Assembly (NCBI RefSeq): GCF_007655135.1
Contig: NC_045133.1
Location: 20,743,845-20,807,844, forward strand
Direction: 5' to 3'
Length of the DNA: 64,000 nt
Source: Punica granatum
Taxonomy: Eukaryota > Streptophyta > Magnoliopsida > Myrtales > Lythraceae
Shown here in pieces: positions 12,178 to 22,506 of this stretch. Under the pieces are notes generated by a model. That model saw only the letters and a program-made list of their open reading frames with translations. It made no database searches and was not told the origin of the DNA. The stretch's first letter is position 1. Every line of letters starts with the position of its first letter. A program made the translations under genes and the position numbers.

Positions 12178-12330
12178 GAGAGGATATAGCGCAGTGGCGT
12201 ACCTCTCATCTGGTAACCAAGATGTCCAAATTTCAATATCCAGTGGGACTATCTGTACGCCCATATTAGATATTTAAGATTTCTATTTCAATATGATAGG
12301 CTCATGATCCTCCCCTGTAATCGAAAAAAA
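12178..12330 (+). mobile_element. tRNA-derived SINE
   Basis: The head agaggatatagcgcagtggc holds a good Pol III box A (TRGCNNAGYGG type). Box B is worn (aatttcaatatcc). The cagtgggactatctg phrase and the tail catgatcctcccctgtaatc plus A-run match the copy at 36601-36757. Confidence 0.65.
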
Positions 12331-13224
12331 TCAACACTTATTTATACCAAATAAAATAAAACGGCTATTATCTTACATTATATATTTTATTATTATGAAT
12401 AAAAATTTTAGAAGAATATATAAGCTCTTGCATAGCATGGATATGAACTCGGGTGACAACTCCCCTTCGTGGTTGCATCAGTGGCAACAACTCGCCCTTC
12501 TCCTGTTGCAAGTTCTCGAGTCCCTTCGACCGCTCTCGAAGAGGATGATGCTTCTGGCATCTCCCTTCTCTGCTTTTTTATTACCAGGTTGATAGTGGTT
12601 TGATCGTGACTTGATCTATTTGGAGTGGTGCTAAGGAGGACTCCTACATTCGGATATCGGCGTAAAACCCCCGCTCTACTCTTTTGTGGCTCCCTCTTAA
12701 TACCACGAAGTAGAATTTATGGAGCGAACTGAGGATCCTTCTTTCCAATTTTACCTAAGTCCATGTAAAATTATTGTAATAGGACGTGACTTCTTATTAT
12801 TTTCGTTTTTAGTAAACTTCTTATAGAAGGAAACGACCATGAAATTGCTTCCTCGTCTCGTGTTATTTCTTTGTAATTTGACAACTTCTTACTAGCTCTA
12901 ATCAAGAGAAATTCATGGTCATTCACTACAATCATTCTTAGTCAATTTCATCTCTATCGTTTACAGTTAATACTATAATTCTTTTTTTCTTTGAACAAAA
13001 TGATGAGCTCATTAGGGAGCAATAGTAAAATCTTTAGAAATTTTATGAAAATATTTCATAATTTAGTCCAGTACAAGAAAGAAGTCACTCGAGACTCACC
13101 TATTCCGACTCCACCCAGATAAGCTCTCTTCTCTCTTTGCACTTTCCCTTCAATATTTTCTACAAATGCTCTCTCTTCTCTTTTCGGTTATAAGGAACAC
13201 TTATAGCCTAGTATAAGAATAGAA

Positions 13225-13325
13225 ATAGTAAAGTTAAATAAGGAGTATGAAACTCCCACTAATGAGGATTGAATCCGAGACTTCATGATTCCCGACAGTA
13301 ACATGTACTATTGCACTAAATCCCC
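13225..13325 (-). mobile_element. tRNA-derived SINE fragment, minus strand
   Basis: The minus strand reads ggatttagtgcaatagtaca (box A region), then tctcggattcaatcctc (box B) and attagtgggag, in the same order as the other copies. The 3' tail was not found, so it appears truncated. Confidence 0.55.
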
Positions 13326-14225
13326 TTCCTCACTACTCGTTTTTGAAGAGCTACTGATTCAAGTTTTGGAAGATAAATTTTCCCCTTTGTGATTTAAGAT
13401 GACCAGAGCTCGTCTATTGCATCGAGGAGGATTGATCGAAGAACTCGACTGTCGTATTTAAGGAGGATTGATCAAAGCCGTCGTGATAGGCAATCCTCAT
13501 TAGTTGTAAAGTGGGATCATTACGATTTCTTGACACGTAAGTCTTGCTAGGAGAAAATATTAAGTGAGACTAATACACTATGGTGACGTGTTAGTTTCAA
13601 TCAATTGCTTATCAAATTATGAAAGAAATAATTGTTGTGAGCTCTATAAGACAATATATCTGACATTTAATTTATAGTTGCATACCATCAGGGTTGGATC
13701 GAGGACCCTATGGCTAATGGGTGTAATTATGAATGTCAACAGAAGAGAGAAAGTAATTATCTTTCTGAGGAAAATGATAACTTAATCGGGTCGGATTTTT
13801 TTTTTAAAATATATATACTTTTTTGCCCTAACTTTTTCCAAGGAAAATTTTTTCAAGCCTTGAAAAACCACCCGAAAACAATTAGAAGTGGGAAAAAATC
13901 GGCCATTAGTGGTTCGGTTTTTTCGGAGCCTAAAGGTTGGAAATTTTCATTTTCCAATAACTATAAACCCACACAACATAAAAATAATTTATACAACATG
14001 ACATTAATTATCACAGACTAATTTAATACAAAACAACTCCAAGAAAATGATTATTTTCTATTATATTCCATAAGCACGACAAATACAACACAAACGGGTC
14101 TAAAAAACTACATCTAATGCAACATCTCTTGCAAAGAAAGCCATTTCCTAAAAAGGATATAATATTTATGCCAGATAATTAGCAATAGACACATCAGATA
14201 ATTAAATCATCGAATGAACCAATGT

Positions 14226-14384
14226 TGGTTAATTCAAGTAATTTGGCACTTGTTTCCTTAAGTAAAATCTATTGTTCGAGTTATGTGAATGGAGAAAATT
14301 TATGTTGGAAGAGTTTTACTCCTTATTGGATTAACTCGACTCGAACTGGATTAGTTAGGGCCTTAAAATTGTAGCATAAAAAAA
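14226..14384 (+). mobile_element. SINE, second family (worn copy)
   Basis: It matches the complete copy at 34782-34965 in order: ggttaattcaagtaatttgg, then attgttcgagttatgtgaat, ggagaaaattt, an actccttattgga block, tcgaactggattagttaggg and an A-run. It is diverged, with box A damaged. Confidence 0.5.
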
Positions 14385-15521
14385 TATAATATAAGATTAT
14401 ATAATAATTAAAAACTTGAAATAACTATAAATTATAATATATTGTTAAACCCTACTATTTCCCTCTTTGAGACAATAATTGTATGTTCATTCTAGATGGA
14501 CAAGACAGCAGTAATAAATATCAATTGAAATTAATATTATAGTAAGAAATAAAAAACAGGTCAAAATATGAATGATACTTATCCGCATAATGCACGAGTT
14601 GGATTGTGAGAGAATTGTTGGACATTCTCTTAGTATGGAAACATTTGATTTGGAGAAAGGAAAAAAATGCAATTTTCACATGAAGAGAAAGATTTGTGGG
14701 ATATTATTCTACAATTGACCCCATAATTTGAATTCTTTCTACATGTCTGAGAGAGAGGAAGAGATAAAAGTGGGTCATTTTATATTTTGCACCACAATTC
14801 TTTGATATTTTTTGGACAATAATATGACTAAATTGAAAATACATGCAATTAGTAGGACACAATAAAAAATATTCAAACTTAAGTAGGGTCAATTGACCCC
14901 ACTCTCAACACATAGATCCGCGTGCATACCACAATATATGCGTTAGTCTCATGTAGTATTTTCTTGCCCCATTGCTCTTGAAAATTTAAATATAGAAATA
15001 ACACCACACAACACAAACTTTTTCCAATTTTCACACTGCAGCACAATTCAAATAATTTCACGATACAACACGAGTTTTTATTTCACCGCACAACATGTAG
15101 TCGTTATTTCGTACAAAAAAAGAAGGCCAAATGCTAACTTGGCGGGTTTTTTTGGTGTACTTCACACAAAGGCAACTTGAAGGACCTAAAATTAATTAAA
15201 AAATAATATAAACTTATTAAAGAAAGGTTGGCTAGGATTGGGAAGGGGGTAGGGGCTCCCTTGCCGGTCATTTACCCCTCGATTGGGGTCACCGGCTAAC
15301 CCCTTAATTTGAGGATTCCTGCCACTGGGTTTTCGGAGTGAAAATCGAAATTTTTTTGTGTTGTGTAGTGTTATTACCTATAAAATTATGAACGAAAATA
15401 AGTGTTGCGAGCTTCATAAGAAAATATGTCCAATACCGAATGGAGAGTCACATAGCACAATAAATGCGTTAATCTCACCTGATATTTTATCAACCGGTTA
15501 GTAATGAAAATTTTAATATGT

Positions 15522-15536
15522 GAATGAATCATCCAC
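15522..15536 (+). repeat. LINE target-site duplication, left copy
   Basis: The 15 bases gaatgaatcatccac are repeated exactly at 16986-17000, directly after the LINE poly(A) tail. This fixes both borders of the LINE insertion. Confidence 0.85.
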
Positions 15537-15752
15537 AAATCTTCTGGTAGAATCTTCTGATTCTCAATGCTAAAAGGGCATCCTTCTCTGCTCCTGTTAA
15601 AGACTAGATCCATTTTAACATTTCTCAAAGTAAGCCTCCCATTTGCAAACTCCTTGGAGTGTGATTTGTGCTTTTGCAATATGGCACCTATAGAAAAATC
15701 GCAACTCCATTGTCTTTTCCTCAAAACCGCTCCATAGAAATTTGGTAGAGTA

Positions 15753-15894
15753 TGTAAAATACTTATTTAGGCCTACACAGACTTGAATCTATCTGCAACC
15801 CAAAAGCTTAAGCTGATAGGTTGGTGGATCCAAATCTCACATAAGTTTATGGTTTTTTTCTCAATTTTTCCATGTGGGATAACGTATCTTAACA
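15753..15894. repeat. TRIM left LTR
   Basis: 142 bp, TG...CA ends, direct repeat of 16198-16334. Confidence 0.8.
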
Positions 15895-16197
15895 CCCGCC
15901 CTCACGTGGCAACGTATGGTCCAACACATGCCACGTGCCCTTAAACACCCGCCCTTAACAACTGATCACGAGCCGGACATCTTCTTCCGTGCTCGTGTAA
16001 GGAGGGACAAATATCAAATTAGCCTCGAGCTCCCCACTCGGACCTAACTAGAAGTGTACCTTTTAACTACCTCGGAACTGGACTAGGTCACCCTTGGGCC
16101 CGATTAACATAAGGCGCACTCTTGGCTGTCTCGAAATTGAATATGACGTGGTGTGAGCTCACATGAGCGCGCAGAAGCATAACCCATTTTAATACTA

Positions 16198-16334
16198 TGT
16201 AAAATACCCATTTGGGCCTACACAAACTTGAACCCATCTGCAACCTAAAAGTTTAAGCCGATAGGTTGCTGGACCCAAGTCTCATATAAGTTTGTGGTTC
16301 TCAATTTTTCCATGTGTGATAACGTATCTCAACA
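16198..16334. repeat. TRIM right LTR
   Basis: 137 bp, TG...CA ends. It is followed directly by the second gagta target copy and the resumed LINE reading frame. Confidence 0.8.
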
Positions 16335-16985
16335 GAGTATACCATTCAAAGTGCAGCTGAGTTCTTTGCCTCAACAAACTCTACCTCCTCTAGACCCACC
16401 TCTATCATCCAAGTCCGTTGGGAGCCTCCCCCGGATGGTTTCTACAAGCTTAACTCGGATGGATGCTCAAGAGGAAACCCAAGCATGACTGGTGCGGGTG
16501 ATCTTATCCAAGACTCTTTGGGTAGATGGATTAAGGGCTACAGAATGAATCTCGGGATCAAGACCAGTCTTATTGCGGAGTTAAAAGCCCTTCAACAGGG
16601 ACTTATCCTTGCTCGTGACTGTCATATGCAGAGGCTTATTGTGGAACTTGATGCAAAACTTATCATTGGTTGGGTGTGGGGCAACTCCCCAAATGTTGCT
16701 ATAACGAACCTGATTGTCAACCATGGGATGCTTTGCCAAGAGTTTGAAGCAGTCCTTCCCAAGCATGCTTATAGAGAAGCTAACAAGTGTACAAATCATC
16801 TGGCCAACGTTGGAACTAATATGAATGAATATTCTGTTACTTAATTTGTTCATCCCCTGTCCATTAGTAGTTTTTTGTTTGAAGATTTGGAGGGGGCCGC
16901 CTCTTCTAGATCTGTAAGCGCTTTGCGCATGGCCGATTAACCTTGTTAATGAAAATCTCTATTTACCAAAAAAATAAAATAAAAA

Positions 16986-17000
16986 GAATGAATCATCCAC
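16986..17000 (+). repeat. LINE target-site duplication, right copy
   Basis: Exact repeat of 15522-15536, immediately after the A-rich tail. Confidence 0.85.
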
Positions 17001-17167
17001 GTGTTCATTGCATGCCACAAAACGACAATCGCAACCCCTCCCCCTCAAGAAGCAAGACCGGTCTTATCCTGGTCGAAGGCAAAAACCGATGCGAACCGCT
17101 TCGTGGGGGGAATGTCCGGCCGGACCGGATAAAGGAAGTTGGTTAGGGCAGTTTTCTCGCGAGGGGG

Positions 17168-17175
17168 TATATAAA
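17168..17175 (+). promoter_or_regulatory. TATA box of the Alba gene
   Basis: TATATAAA stands in a GC-richer stretch about 320 bases before the start codon. The gap is explained by a probable 5' UTR intron (donor near 17319, acceptor ctggcag ending 17480). Confidence 0.6.
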
Positions 17176-17344
17176 CCTCGAGGGAACCCTAACTGCGGGA
17201 TTTGGGCGTAAAAGAAGATACGAAGCCGTAGAAGAGGGCTCCAGTCTCTGTTCTGTGGAGCGCGAAACTTCATCATATCGGGAAGACAACCGGAGAAGAT
17301 CAAACCCCCCCACGGAAAAGGTACAGCAGTCGATCCCTTTCGAG

Positions 17345-17356
17345 CCCTAACCCTAA
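17345..17356 (+). promoter_or_regulatory. Telobox-like motif
   Basis: CCCTAACCCTAA lies in the 5' UTR/first intron. Telo-box motifs are common near the start of plant genes for translation and growth and are bound by Myb-like and PRC2-recruiting factors. The role here is inferred only from sequence and position. Confidence 0.45.
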
Positions 17357-17487
17357 TTCCCCACCTCGATTGGTCGGCGCCCCGAGATTGTCGGGCTCGG
17401 GACGAGGTTGAGTGTTTTTCTGTTTTTTTTGGGTGCTGGATAGGTCAGCTGTTTTTGTGATGTGGTTTTGTTTCTGGCAGGGAGAAC

Positions 17488-20335
17488 ATGGATCGTTACC
17501 AGAGGGTCGAGAAGCCGAGGGAGGAGACCCCAATAGACGAGAATGAGATAAGGATTACCAGCCAGGGGAGGATGCGCAGCTACATCACCTACGCCATGAG
17601 TCTGCTTCAGGTTTGCTCCTTTGCTTCCGTTTCAGATTAGGGTTTGTTTTCTCTGGTGATTTGTTGTGACTCTGTTGCTGGGTCGTTCAGCATGCCACTG
17701 CGGAGGGAAAGACGTATTTAGCAGTCGGGCCTTTGTTGCTGTTGAGTTGAATATTCGGACAGTGGCTGTTAGATTAAGCAGGGTGCTTCTGAAAAGCTCT
17801 GATTCTTTGAACAGTTCTATATGTATGTTCATTGGAAGTACTCCGCTCTGTAGGAGCGTAAAAAAAACAGAAGTTTTTGTTTTTACTCCAATATGGAATT
17901 GGCATGTCTGAAATAATCTTTCAATGGACGCTGACGAGCAACCCATGACTTATTATCTCATTATAAATGGGCATACAACATTGCTTTCTGCAGTCGTGTT
18001 CATCCCTTTTTCTTGACGTGAATGTGTATTGTATACTTTTGAAGGAACTGTGTATTTGAGAGAGAGTTTTTGAGTGCCCAAGTATTGCTATTGACTTCTC
18101 TTAGAAGCAGAGTATACTGACGTTTGCTTTCTCTTTGTTGCACTGGCGTTGCACTGGCAAACTTATAACCTTGCATTAGATGGTGAAACTTTCCTGCTTT
18201 GCGGTCCTTTTCTTTGCTGAATTCCTCATCTCAGAGTTCATCTTGCTATGGTGTTACGTAGGAGAAAGGATCGGACGAGATTGTGTTCAAGGCCATGGGA
18301 AGAGCTATCAACAAGACGGTCACTATTGTGGAACTTATCAAGGTACTTTTTTTAGGAATCCACTCGCATGTCACCTTATTTTGGCGGCATCTCTTCTTCC
18401 GCACCACTCCTTCTTTACTTTCCCTCAGTTTAGGAGCTGAAATTTATTGGTTGCATGTGCATGCAGAGAAGAATTGTGGGTCTCCACCAGATAACTTCCA
18501 TTGGATCCATAGACATAACTGATACATGGGAGCCCCTGGAGGAGGGTCTTGTTACGTGAGCACAGACCTAATGTCGTTTCTAATTGTTTTAAATGATGGT
18601 CGTTGGTTTTGTCATTTTGTATTTATGTTTTGTTGATTTTCTTGTTCTCACAGCCTGGAGACCACAAGGCATGTGTCAATGATCACAATTACCCTGTCAA
18701 AGAACCAACTGGACAAGGCAGCTCCTGGGTAGGTGGTAGCTTGTTTTGTCCTCAATAGAGATCTGAGCTTTAGTATTCATATGTAAGGATCAACTTAATT
18801 TAATTCGACTGTGTTGGAATACTAGGAATGTAATGAATGACAGAAGGGGCAAAACATAAGATATATTTATGCACTCATCAAAAAAGAAGACATTAAGTGA
18901 GAACTTTATGGTTTCCCTTTTTTAGTTGTGATTTTATTGGTTAGGAGCTGTTCTCGCTGATTAGAATATTCTATGTCAATCTAGAATTGAATATTCTTGT
19001 ACCATGAATCATGAAAGTTATTTTTATTAAGGACAGTGTTCTTTGACATCCTAATAATTGGCGGTCTATATTTAATGGGAGGCTTTTGTCCTGGAAGTTA
19101 TTTGTTCATTTGGATATGAAAAATTGAAGATAAAGTTCTTTTTCCCCGTCTGTATGCGACAAAACTGATGAATGGTTTTCTGACTCAGGTACCAGCCTCC
19201 ATTACCTGCGGATCAGGTGAAAGCCTCTCCTGAGCTTGAATATGAAGGAGGTATGTAGTTCTATTGCTCTGATACATTGATAAAGAATTTGTGCTTTCTC
19301 ATACTCAGGATGATTCTTAATTTTTCTTTTTGAACTTTTCGCCCCTTAGAAGGTTCACCAAGTCGCCGAGGCAGGGGCCGTGGCGGAAGAGGAAGGCTGA
19401 GGCCTAGAGGTATGCCCACTAGTCTTCCTGACACCTTAATTCTTGCTGAATGGTAAATTTAGAGTTTGCTTTAACGACTTAACATCAATGATTCAGGGAA
19501 TGGATATATGAATGCTGGGTATGGGAATGCTGAGTATGATGATGGAGGCTATGACCGCAACAAAGGCTATGCTAGAGGAAGGGGCCGTGGAAGAGGGCGT
19601 GGTTTCCGTGGCCGTGGCAGGGGAGGATACAACGGGCCACAGCCTGATGCTCATCAGGACAGAGGCTACAATTATGAGCCGCCTGCTCAGGGCCGTGGTA
19701 ATACTTCTGTTCCTTCTATACAAATGAATTTGATGGGATAGTACATAAAATGAATGTGGGTCGAGAACAACCTCATAAAGGGCTTTTTGTTTGAGGAATT
19801 GTGTCGGATTTGAAATCATTTGTAAAATGCTTTTCCAGTAAAGGTCCTAAAAGATGTTCTTGCTATGGGTTTTCAAAATATTGTGCTGTCAGTTTTCTGT
19901 TTGATCTCAGGCCCAAACTGGTTGGATTACTAAACAAACTTCTAAAAGATGTTCTTACTATGGGTTTTTTCAAAATATTGCGCTGTCAGTTTTCTGTTTG
20001 ATCTTATGCCCAAACTGGTTGAATTACTAAACAAACTTTCTGAGCAAATTGCATTTACTTAAGAATATAAGTGAGTTCATTCGCAAAGTGGAATTCAAAG
20101 CAAAATATCTGTCTAACAGTTTCAAAATGGTAGAACTGGCTGTTAAGGATCACTACTAGAGATGGAAGCAAACTGTGGCGGCTGTCCCTATCACTTTGTG
20201 TGTAACTTGCCTAGACAAGTCTTTGACTAATGGCATGAATGATCTCTTGTAGGCCGTGGTCGTGGCAGGGGAGGACCTCGTGGAAGAGGACGTGGTGGGT
20301 ACAGATCAAATGGACCGATGCAGCCTGCTGCATGA
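17488..20335 (+). CDS. ALBA: Alba-domain RNA/DNA-binding protein with RGG tail
   Basis: Eight exons: 17488-17610, 18262-18342, 18467-18555, 18654-18728, 19189-19250, 19350-19409, 19497-19697 and 20253-20335, giving 189 residues with consistent phases. Residues about 15-105 form an Alba domain (NEIRITSQGRMRSYITYAMS, then a block with FKAMGRAINKTVTIVELIKR and HQITSIGSIDI). From about residue 125 the protein is an Arg/Gly-rich tail with many RGRGRG repeats and Tyr/Asn spacers, a type that binds RNA and drives granule formation. It resembles the long Arabidopsis Alba proteins encoded at At1g20220 and At1g76010, which act in the cytoplasm and nucleus on mRNA, but the tail is shorter than I recall for those. 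Position next to the thioredoxin-like and RPN3 genes supports orthology. The ATG follows the acceptor of a likely 5' UTR intron by 7 bases. Confidence 0.9.
19846..20039 (+). repeat. Tandem ~100-bp duplication inside the last Alba intron
   Basis: The segment starting ctaaaagatgttcttgctat and ending ttactaaacaaactt occurs twice back to back (about 19846-19943 and 19944-20039) with only a few differences. It lies within the 555-bp intron between exons 7 and 8. Confidence 0.8.
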
Positions 20336-21386
20336 TGAGGTGCTTAAAGTAGGAATGCTCTGCTCTCTAGTTGGTTGCTTGTCATCCTTTGCATCGTTTC
20401 AGTGGTTTCCCTTTGCGACTAATGTCTCTTTTCTTTTTAACCTATAGGGAGTTATCGTGTAACCGATGGGTCGATCTATCTTTTCATAGACATATGATGA
20501 TGGGAGGATAGTTTGTTCTTGAACTCCTCCTTGGGCTATTCTTTCCTTTCTTTTTCCCCCACCATGTTTGTAGTGAAATAGGTTTTGATAAGGAAAAGTC
20601 GGAGCCGAATTGACTCTCATTGTCTAGTTTTTTTGACTCTTTAGATTTGCCCTATTTATTCATTTCAATTTTTGTTTGGAGAGTTAGTCCTTGTTCTCTA
20701 TTTCCAATAGTTATTACATAGTTTGGATTTGCAGATCATACTTTATGAAACAGAAATAACAGCTCATGGACTGGTCGGGAGTTGAATCTTTTTACCAAAA
20801 TTATCGCCTGCTCGATAAGTTAATTGAGCTATGGAGACCGATGGTGAGTTTGGTGGCGTGGTTTGGGATAATATTTCATACTGAATCTCCATTCCGAGCC
20901 GAGTTACCGTACATGATTTTATACGAAATGAAATAGTTTTGGATGGATCATGAATCAAGGAGAAGCCTGGGAGCGGGTAATTCGGTAATGCCACAACTTT
21001 TGAAGGGCTTTGACTGCATTGTAACTTGTATGGACCCTCTAATGCAATCTCCGGCTCAGGTTGAAGCCCTGAATGAGTACGATGCTTCCTTCAGGTTATT
21101 GCCAGAGCCCCCCCTTAGGTTATTGCCTGAGCCCCAAATGAGTACGGACCTTAGGTCGTTGCCTGGAAGCTTGGCAGATTGAAGCTGCTTTCTTTAGGTT
21201 ATTGCCTGGAAGCGTGGCAGATTGAAGCTGACGATGATGTCAGTGCCCTCTTTGGAGCTCTTCATTGATGCAGCTTGGGCTTCTGCTAAATACCGGCCTT
21301 GTCGATTGAAGCAGTTGAACACTCGAGGCCTCGTATCGGCAGAAAAACTAAAACTTGAACCAAGTTTGTTATTGAGTTTACTATTC
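20336..21386. other. 3' UTR and intergenic DNA
   Basis: The first ~300 bases are probably Alba 3' UTR. On the minus strand, 20766-20842 reads like a worn tRNA-derived sequence (catagctcaattaacttatc, then gcaggcg and agattcaactcccgacc). Around 21090-21235 a short phrase (aggttattgcctg plus agcttggcagattgaagctg) is repeated two or three times. No gene was recognised. Confidence 0.4.
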
Positions 21387-22364
21387 ATTTGGTCCCTGAA
21401 ATTTTGGTGAGTTAACACGTTAGTCTCTTAAACGATTCGATCCTGAGAAGATGATTTTGTTTACCATTTGTTCATTGCCTTGAAAGGTGATTCCGTCTAT
21501 CAATTTTGTGCAGTCATTAAGGGAGGCAATGGAAAACTGACATGGACATGCACTTGGACTAACATGTGACGAAACGACGACATTTTTAGACAAATAAAAA
21601 AAAAACAGAGAGAGATGATGGAAATGGGAGGGCAAGAGCTTGATGATCTTTGCCGGCGACCTCTCCAATTGGCCTCTCCAACCGGCGACTCCGTCGGAGG
21701 CTTAGGAGCCTTTGGAGACCTAACTGGTGGGGGAAGTCGCTAGCGAGGAGCCCCCGAGTCAGATCCCAACTCATCTAGGATGATGAGTCAAGAGGCTTGT
21801 GAGCCTCCTCCTAAGCCACCTAGGGTTCGCAAGGGGCCCTTGGGTAGCTCAAGAGCCGTGAGGGCCCCATGGATGGCTTCACGCTTGGTTGGGTTCATGG
21901 GATCGTATCGTTGGTAAAATTCTTTTAGGGACCAATATGTTGGTTGGCTCGCCAATCTTTCGACATGACAAAACGACGATATTTTTAGAAAATTCAATAA
22001 AAAAATGAAAGAAATAGGAGGGTAGGAGCTCGAGTGGGGATCTCCGCCGGCGACCTCCCCAATTGGCGATCTTGGTGGAGGCTCAGGAGCCCTTGGAGAC
22101 CTAACTAGTGGGGGTGGTTGCCAGCAGGGAGCCCTCAAAGCTAGATCCCGACTTGGCTAGGATGATGAATCGAGAGGCTCGTGAGGCTCCTTACCATTAC
22201 TCCTGAGCTACCTAGGGTTCGCCAGCCCCAGGGGTAGCTCGAGAGCCATGGGCTCCCCATTTGTGGGTTCGCGTGGGGCCCTTGGGTTAATGGGATCATG
22301 TATTGTTGGCAAAATTCATTTAGAGACTAACATATTGGCTCTCCAATCTTTCAGGGGCCAAATT
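21387..22364. mobile_element. Non-autonomous TIR element with internal duplication
   Basis: The left end reads atttggtccctgaaattttg. The right end reads caatctttcaggggccaaat, the reverse of which is atttggcccctgaaagattg, so the termini are inverted repeats of about 20 bp with few mismatches. Inside, a ~390-bp unit occurs twice (about 21570-21960 and 21965-22345), each with an ac(a)aaacgacgayattttta start, a gccggcgacctc block and a ggtagctc(a/g)agagcc block. No coding potential. A target duplication was not obvious. Confidence 0.55.
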
Positions 22365-22497
22365 ATATTGCGTCTCATCATCTATTTCTGGTTAAAAAAT
22401 AGACTTAATTATCATTTCATCTTATCCTTTTACTTTCGATATTTTTAGTTGAAAATGGGGTTTGGATTAGTGAATGCTCAATGTAAATATTATATCA

Positions 22498-22506
22498 AAT
22501 TTTATA
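22498..22506. repeat. Foldback element target duplication, left
   Basis: aattttata, repeated exactly at 23397-23405 on the other side of the foldback element. Confidence 0.75.

Larger units (their letters stand above)
10913..15536. other. AT-rich intergenic DNA with SINE copies
   Basis: No convincing gene in 4.6 kb. The recognisable contents are the SINE copies listed separately (about 11945-12125, 12178-12330, 13225-13325 and 14226-14384) and short AT runs such as 11307-11322. Small open frames here show no motif or codon pattern I would trust. Confidence 0.5.
15753..16334. mobile_element. Complete TRIM (miniature LTR retroelement)
   Basis: Two direct repeats, 15753-15894 and 16198-16334, both start TGTAAAATAC and end with AACA, so they have TG...CA LTR termini. 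The outer borders are flanked by the same 5 bases, gagta (15748-15752 and 16335-16339). The total is 582 bp with no coding capacity, which is the definition of a terminal-repeat retrotransposon in miniature. By eye the LTRs differ at under 20 positions, mostly transitions, plus one short indel. No standard tRNA-Met primer site follows the left LTR. Confidence 0.82.
15634..16844 (+). pseudogene. LINE ORF2 C-terminus with RNase H domain
   Basis: The left part (about 15634-15752) reads WSVICAFAIWHL, a TAG in place of the expected Trp codon, then KNRNSIVFSSKPLHRNLV, a typical linker after plant LINE reverse transcriptase. The frame continues exactly across the TRIM insertion from 16335 with EYTIQSAAEFFAS. 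It then enters a type I RNase H domain: WEPPPDGFYKLNSDGCSRGN with the first catalytic Asp, AELKAL with the Glu, and IVELDAKLII with the second Asp, ending at the stop 16842-16844. Such domains degrade the RNA strand during LINE replication. The copy is 5'-truncated, has one nonsense codon and is interrupted by 587 bp, so it is inactive. Confidence 0.82.
15537..16985 (+). mobile_element. 5'-truncated LINE (non-LTR retrotransposon), split by a TRIM
   Basis: The element is bounded by a perfect 15-bp duplication and ends in an A-rich tail (about 16968-16985). Only the C-terminal end of ORF2 and the 3' UTR are present, as expected from incomplete reverse transcription. A TRIM element with its 5-bp duplication (15753-16339) is inserted in the coding part. 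Removing that insert leaves about 0.86 kb of LINE. Confidence 0.85.

Noticed and set aside
17008..17303. Short open frames on both strands before the Alba gene
   Set aside because: They lie in the promoter and leader region and overlap the TATA box.
20766..20842. Possible tRNA gene on the minus strand
   Set aside because: Box A and B are recognisable but the stems do not pair well and the sequence is worn; a SINE or tRNA relic is more likely.
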